From NCBI GenBank assembly GCA_000507305.1, contig DF241057.1, positions 1 to 64,000 of the forward strand: a stretch of DNA of 64,000 nucleotides. The letters are read 5' to 3'. The notes under the pieces were generated by a model. It was given only the letters and a program-made list of their open reading frames with translations. It had not been told where the DNA came from and did not search any database. The translations under genes were made by a program, and so were the position numbers. Source of the stretch: Breviolum minutum Mf 1.05b.01. Taxonomy: Eukaryota > Sar > Dinophyceae > Suessiales > Symbiodiniaceae. Shown here one piece after another: positions 59,205 to 64,000 of this stretch (its first letter is position 1; each line of letters starts with the position of its first letter).

Positions 59205-59691
59205 GTGAGATATGTTTTTGGGGCTTCAACGGCGCCCAGGACTTTTCGACTGTCGGGTGTGCTTCAGCTGGCCGATAAAGGCATCTACCCTCTCATTAGG
59301 CCAGGAACCTGGCTGGGGCATGATGGTTCTTGGGACACGTGACCGTCACACACGTCAGGGAAAGCAGTTTCATCATGTTTCATACATCCAATTCCGGCTC
59401 CCAGGGGCGGCACACGAATGTTTGGAGAGGACGATGAGGAGACAGCATGAAAAACTTGAAGCAATCTCATGAAAAAAACTTGAACTGGACAGTGCTGCAA
59501 TGCTCAACAGCTCCAAACTGCCTCTTTGAAGCCACTTAGCCCGCATCGCGGAAAGTTTGCCTTAGAATGAACTTTCTTATGCAATTTTTTTCCAGGACGA
59601 CTTTGTTTGTGTTGGTCATGTTCTATCAGCCGGTGCCTGGTTGTCTGCTGCTGCACTCAAGGCGTTGTTGACCGGTGGATTGGGACAGTGA
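59205..59691 (+). CDS. unidentified gene, 3' exons
   Basis: About 59205-59342 reads LSGVLQLADKGIYPLIRPG and ends in a stop in that frame. Exon 59596-59691 (acceptor TTTTCCAG) reads FVCVGHVLSAGAWLSAAALK and ends TGA. The second is a convincing C-terminal exon. The link between the two is inferred. Confidence 0.4.
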
Positions 59692-60141
59692 TGATTAGCA
59701 AATGAGACAAACAGCGAAGTCAGGAAGGACATACTTTTTTAAAGATATTTTAAGATCATTTTAAACAAAACAAAAAAGCGGATGGATTTGACAATCGATG
59801 TTAATCTTACTTGGGCCAGTTACCAAACTTTAAACTTTTTAGGGATATCCCTGCTAAATATCATTTTTTTTGGCTCCGCAACGGTTCACTTGAAAGCTGA
59901 AGAAATGCCAGATTAATGCAGCGGTGGTCGAGTGCGATCGCAGCAGATATGGAGGCTTTGAGATTTTTGTAACTGCCTCATACAGCTTGTCGAGTCACTG
60001 GAGTCATCGAGTATAATCGCCGTTGGTGTACATATTATAATACAATTCATCAATTCATTATTTTACAATTTTCTCAATTTCACAAAAGTTTCAAATTTAT
60101 ATGAATTAATTTATCATTCAGCAAAGATTTCTACCTGCAAA

Positions 60142-61218
60142 ATGGGTCGGTCTGGAGATATCCAAATCTCAAACCTCTGCGCAGTCAACGTCTCGGAAGA
60201 GCGACGTGCCTGGCTCTTAGGTCTTTATTTCGATGGTGAAACTCATAGTGACTCCAAAAAAATATGATGAAACATGACCCAAGTATCAATGTCAAGTAGG
60301 AAAAAAACGCTTGTTGTTTATATCTCTCGCAATTTTGCTCATGATTTCATGAACCTTTGCTGTCAAAAAGGTGACTTTTTCAAAAAGCGGTGCAAACGTG
60401 CCAAAACAAGGTGGCGACTACGCCAGAGGCTAGGGCTGGGTACGCACCTTACGACGTCATCTACATCCATAGGGTCGATTCTGTCCACTGTTGATGCGGC
60501 CGGCTTGCGGCCGCAGTTTTTGTATGGCGAGGTTGTGCGCCCGCGATATTTTGGCGCATATGAGAGATTTGACTCAAACTTCACAGACACTCGGGCCTGA
60601 AATTGGACATCAACTTGGACCATCAACTTGCAGTGGCACAAAAAACACAAATCATTGACAGACTGGAGAAGACAGATTTCGAATCGATTCTAAGGAGGTA
60701 TTTAGACATCAGATTTAGAACTCATGAACTCTATATTTCAGAAAATATTTCTACATGCAGATCATGTTTGATCTTGAGCAAGCGAGCAACCACCCAGTGC
60801 ACCCAGATAGTTGAAGCAGCCTCCATGCGATCGGCACGGCTAAGGCTACTGGAAGGCGCAGCGACTGCATGCAATGACAAGAAAGTTGTTTGGTGCTCAA
60901 TTGTATGCGTGGCATGGCTGATTTCTTACGAGCATTAGTAGCCGTTTCCAGCGTTTCATTGTGTCTCAAGGAACCTAGAGTCTTACCCTATGTTGCCCCA
61001 ACATGGAAAATAGATGAAAATAGGTTAGTTTGGGGTTCCTCATCGAGACCTGTGAACTCCCGAAAACGAAACATGATCGACACCACCCCATCTGTCGCCA
61101 CTCAGAAAAATATTCGCTGCGCTACGGCGGTCACCAATGCGGTCGCAATCTCAAAGCCGAATCCATCCTTGTATTGGTGCCACCTGATAGGATACTGTTA
61201 GGATCTTCAAGCGCTTAA
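60142..61218 (+). CDS. unidentified coding-like region, possibly a decayed gene
   Basis: Frame 60142-60267 reads EERRAWLLGLYFDGETHSD then two stops. The same frame reopens at 60274-60600 (LRPQFLYGEVVRPRYFGAYE). A different frame covers 60603-60938 (DRLEKTDFESILRRYLDIRF), and others run to 61218. Broken, overlapping frames with few splice signals suggest a pseudogene or insertion; the minus strand is partly open too. WLLGLYFDGE recalls the first motif of LAGLIDADG proteins, but nothing else supports that. Confidence 0.3.
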
Positions 61219-62599
61219 CGAGATGAATTTTTGCAGTAGACAATTTGATATCATTTGATCACAATATATCACAATATATGACAATGTTATGTGACCGGTG
61301 TTCCAATCTCCGGAAAGATTAAGTCAATCCTATTGTGATTTTGGTTGTGACTGTACCGTGTACCATCTATCTGGCCTATTACATTCATCTTTTGCAAAAC
61401 TTCGAATTCACATCGATCGCCTACAATCCAATTTTCGTTTTGAGATTTTCAAACTATTTGACTTTTAAAATCTATTGAAGTATTGATTGGCCCTTGAAGA
61501 TGGAGGTGGAAAAAGCCATCAGGGGTCAACATCCGCGAATTTCACGCCTCAGTTACGACAATCCTTCCATACCTCGCGCTTCATGGCAGAGCTGAGCGTG
61601 TACTGTCCCGCGGACGGGGTGGGTCCTCGTGTTAAGTTGACCCGGAAAAGCTGGACCGGAGAAGTCCGAGCTGCGAATCAAGGCATCTCAAAACAACAAG
61701 AGTTTTTCGCAGGATGTTTAAGCATTTTCAAGTACACTTCTATAATCTTCTATATAGATTGATGAGATTTCCGAGATTTCTTGCCAATCAAAGCATCTCA
61801 AAACATACAACTTCATGATTTCACGTCAGAATCTCTGAAGATGGATTTTGTTTACGAAGAATATATAGTCTGAGTCTAGATATATTGACTTATTAAACAA
61901 TATAGTCTTACAACATCCCCAACCATTTTTGTGTGTTTCTTCCAAGTTTTCCATCCTTTGATGACTTTTGCGAGCGACGCCGCGATGGCACAGGAGAGAA
62001 CCGTCTTCAATTTGTTTATTTGTATCAATCGTGTGGAAGGCTGGCATAGTTTCCTCGCCATCTGCATCCCCAGTTCTTGGATGATTAGATGAATCGGGGG
62101 AATTGAGTCAGCGTTCTCATCCGATGAGCAGGTGTTGGCTGGGCCTTGGATGCTATGTTGGATTGCTCAGTTCAAACACTTTGTGAAATCTTAATTGGAA
62201 AAGTCAAGAAAATAAACCCAACAATAAGAATTCCCACCATTTTACCGCCATTTTTATACAATGACGTCATGTCTTGCCGCCTTAAATGACCCAAAATTTT
62301 GGGACTCAAAGCTGGACAAACCCTTCCTAAGGCTTGCAAGCATTTCGGCAGCGGCGAGATTTTGTGTTTGGGACCCCAGGTTTTTGGGACGGTCACTTCC
62401 AGACCACTGGGAGAGTTTTCCCAACCATGTGTTTGAAGTTTGGGGCTATGCAGAATATATATATATAATGAACTTTCATGTAACTTAGTCCTTTCATGAC
62501 CCTAGTTCTTTTGCCTTTTGTCCCTATGTTCACTTTCAATCCATCTGAACAAACCAACACCTTTTTTCACCGTAGCTGCGGACCGGTCAATCTCAACCT
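61219..62599. other. no supported gene
   Basis: AT-rich sequence without convincing exons. Short frames at 61487-61760 and 62260-62480 have no splice context or homology. This is the 3' flank of the minus-strand gene ending at 62600. Confidence 0.5.
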
Positions 62600-63719
62600 T
62601 CAATCAACATCATGAAATCCTGCTTCTATTGCCTTGGTCTTTGACCAAAACACACGTCCCTCTGGATCTTGAAATCTGGGAAATGGCGTCTTTGACGTGT
62701 TCCTACGAAACACTTGCACCAACCATCCATTGACCTCCGTTTCCGAGATCTTCTCAGCACGTTGCCTTTTTTGAGACTTGGTCTTTGCAACAGCCGCTTT
62801 GGCCGCTGGTTTCTTCAAACCTGCCACCGTTCTTGTAGATGGTTTCTTGTACACTACCTCGGGCTTGGAACCTTTGGAATCTCCAGGTTCTTCCTCCATA
62901 GGTTCCTCTTCCACCGATGCATCCTCCTCGAAGTGATGCTCTGACTCAGCACTTTCACCCTCCGCAGATTCCTTTGGGACACTTTCCATGTCTGACTTGG
63001 ATTCTTTTTCTTTTCTGCCGGAGTTTCAACATCATCGCAACTGGGTCTTTTCAAGACCTTCTGCTTCGGTGCAACTGCTGATGGAGACGCCGATGGCCTC
63101 TTCATCCGACCTGGGGCATCATTGTCTCATGTAAAATCAGCTACCCAGATTACCCAGTGCAACAACAAGGACATTCTGACTGATAGAAAGAGAGAGGTGA
63201 AAAAGAATGAAAAAGACTGACTCCGAAAACCAATCTGAAAAACAAATACTTACAATACCAAACCCGCCTGGAGAAGCTGCCCCTTTCCCACGTTGTGGAG
63301 AAGTTGCCCCTCGGCCACGCCCTTTCCCTTTACTAGCAGGTGCTTTGCCACCATGCCCTTCACCATCTGGATCTTGCGCTGTAGCACCACGGCCACGACC
63401 TTTCCGGCCACGACCTTTCCGGCCACGTCCATTCCCTCCTCCTCTCCCTCTTCCGCGCTCTGGAACTGCCTCTGCAACTGGCGACTCTTCTAAAATCTCC
63501 TGTGACTCTTGCCCACCAAAAAAGGGGGGTGGCGACCCTTTGTTCTTTCCTTTGCCCTTGGATTCAGCTGCTGTTGGGGAAGGCGTTGGCAAGCAAGGCG
63601 AAGCTGAGGACTTAGCAGCAGCAGCAGGGCGACTTTGGCCGGACTCCAATGATGCAAGGATGGACGCTGAGATGCTGAAGTTGGGCTGCATGTCTACGAT
63701 CTCTTGAACAAACCCACAG
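62600..63719 (-). CDS. basic RGG/KRPA-rich protein with MBD-like C-terminus, 5' partial, one frameshift
   Basis: Two minus-strand exons, 63259-63719 and 62600-63110. The first follows an ideal acceptor (TTTCTTCACAG), so the gene continues off the right edge. It has a Ser/Ala/Pro stretch, lysine-glycine repeats and an RGG-like block (RGRGRGGGNGRGRKGRGRKG) suited to RNA or DNA binding. The second begins RMKRPSASPSAV, then KKP/KRP motifs and an acidic segment. It ends with GWLVQVFRR, FQDPEGRVFWSKTKA and EAGF, which resembles a methyl-CpG-binding-type fold and a C-terminal motif common in dinoflagellate basic proteins. One base is missing from an A run (minus strand; T run at 63005-63009), breaking AEKKK-ESKSDMES. 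Probably nuclear. Function inferred from composition only. Confidence 0.65.
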
Positions 63720-64000
63720 CTGTGAAGAAACAACAGGTCTTCATTTCAATACAGTTCCATTTCCCAGTACATGCCCAAAACAAGTAGCCTAAGCCTTTTC
63801 AATCAAGTTTACTTCAAACTGTCTTTGCCTAGCACAAGTAAGCTCAGCTTTACATAATGCAAAGTCAATTCAATGCCAACAATCACACGGCGATCAAGGT
63901 GCTATTTCCATATATTTTCCATATTTCATTCTGGCCAAATGAATCTGCTTCATAAACGTCCTGTACAATCCTTGCACGCTGCAAATTCCTGAATTTGGGA
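63720..64000. other. intron or upstream part of the minus-strand gene
   Basis: No open coding stretch. It is presumed intron of the gene at 62600-63719, because that exon starts with an acceptor. Confidence 0.5.

Noticed and set aside
59016-59342. Open frames across the GA repeat (Arg/Glu or Ser/Leu runs)
   Set aside because: Simple-sequence translation only.
1-64000. Spliced-leader genes or relict leader sequences, CRISPR arrays, rRNA and tRNA genes
   Set aside because: Looked for by eye on both strands and not seen; a short degenerate leader relict could be missed without a search.

Overview
This window looks like nuclear DNA of a dinoflagellate, probably from the Symbiodiniaceae or a relative. 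The evidence is convergent. Genes are cut into many small exons. About half the donors I could fix by reading-frame continuity are GC or GA instead of GT, and exon junctions share short repeats such as AGG. Palindromic MITE-like elements are frequent in introns. There is an expanded dinoflagellate-style pentatricopeptide protein, and most genes lie on the + strand. No bacterial operons, rRNA, tRNA or CRISPR were seen.

Layout. 0.57-13.7 kb: a many-exon gene for an RlmI/COG1092-type SAM-dependent RNA methyltransferase. Its 6th recognised exon ends at 6044 and its next recognised exon starts at 10018. A complete five-exon cullin gene (6716-9660, same strand, 759 aa) lies inside that intron. Intron 1 of the methyltransferase carries a hAT-like element (783-2037, 8-bp target duplication) filled with three different satellite arrays. 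14.5-15.8 kb: an unidentified gene. 16-28 kb: unidentified + strand exon clusters, a possible RluA-type pseudouridine synthase, and a short minus-strand gene. 32.2-36.7 kb: a WD40-repeat gene. 37-40.7 kb: unidentified exons. 42.4-43.7 kb (minus) and 43.75-47.3 kb (plus): a head-to-head pair, the plus partner being a PPR protein. 47.6 kb: an assembly gap inside a tandem repeat. 48-61 kb: further unidentified + strand exon clusters. 62.6-63.7 kb (minus): a basic RGG/KRPA-rich nuclear-type protein with an MBD-like C-terminus and one frameshift.

Mobile DNA. Ten copies of one ~105-bp palindromic element (family A here) all have a 4-bp target duplication of the form ANAT. At least five other short inverted-repeat families (B-F) are present, including one inserted inside another. 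Many lie in introns of the genes above.

How it fits together: the two confidently identified enzymes (RNA methyltransferase, cullin scaffold of a ubiquitin ligase) and the PPR and WD40 proteins share no pathway. Their interest lies in gene architecture: same-strand nesting, non-canonical splicing and intron colonisation by MITEs. Exon borders come from frame and homology reasoning only. Unidentified genes are given as exon groups whose limits are approximate.
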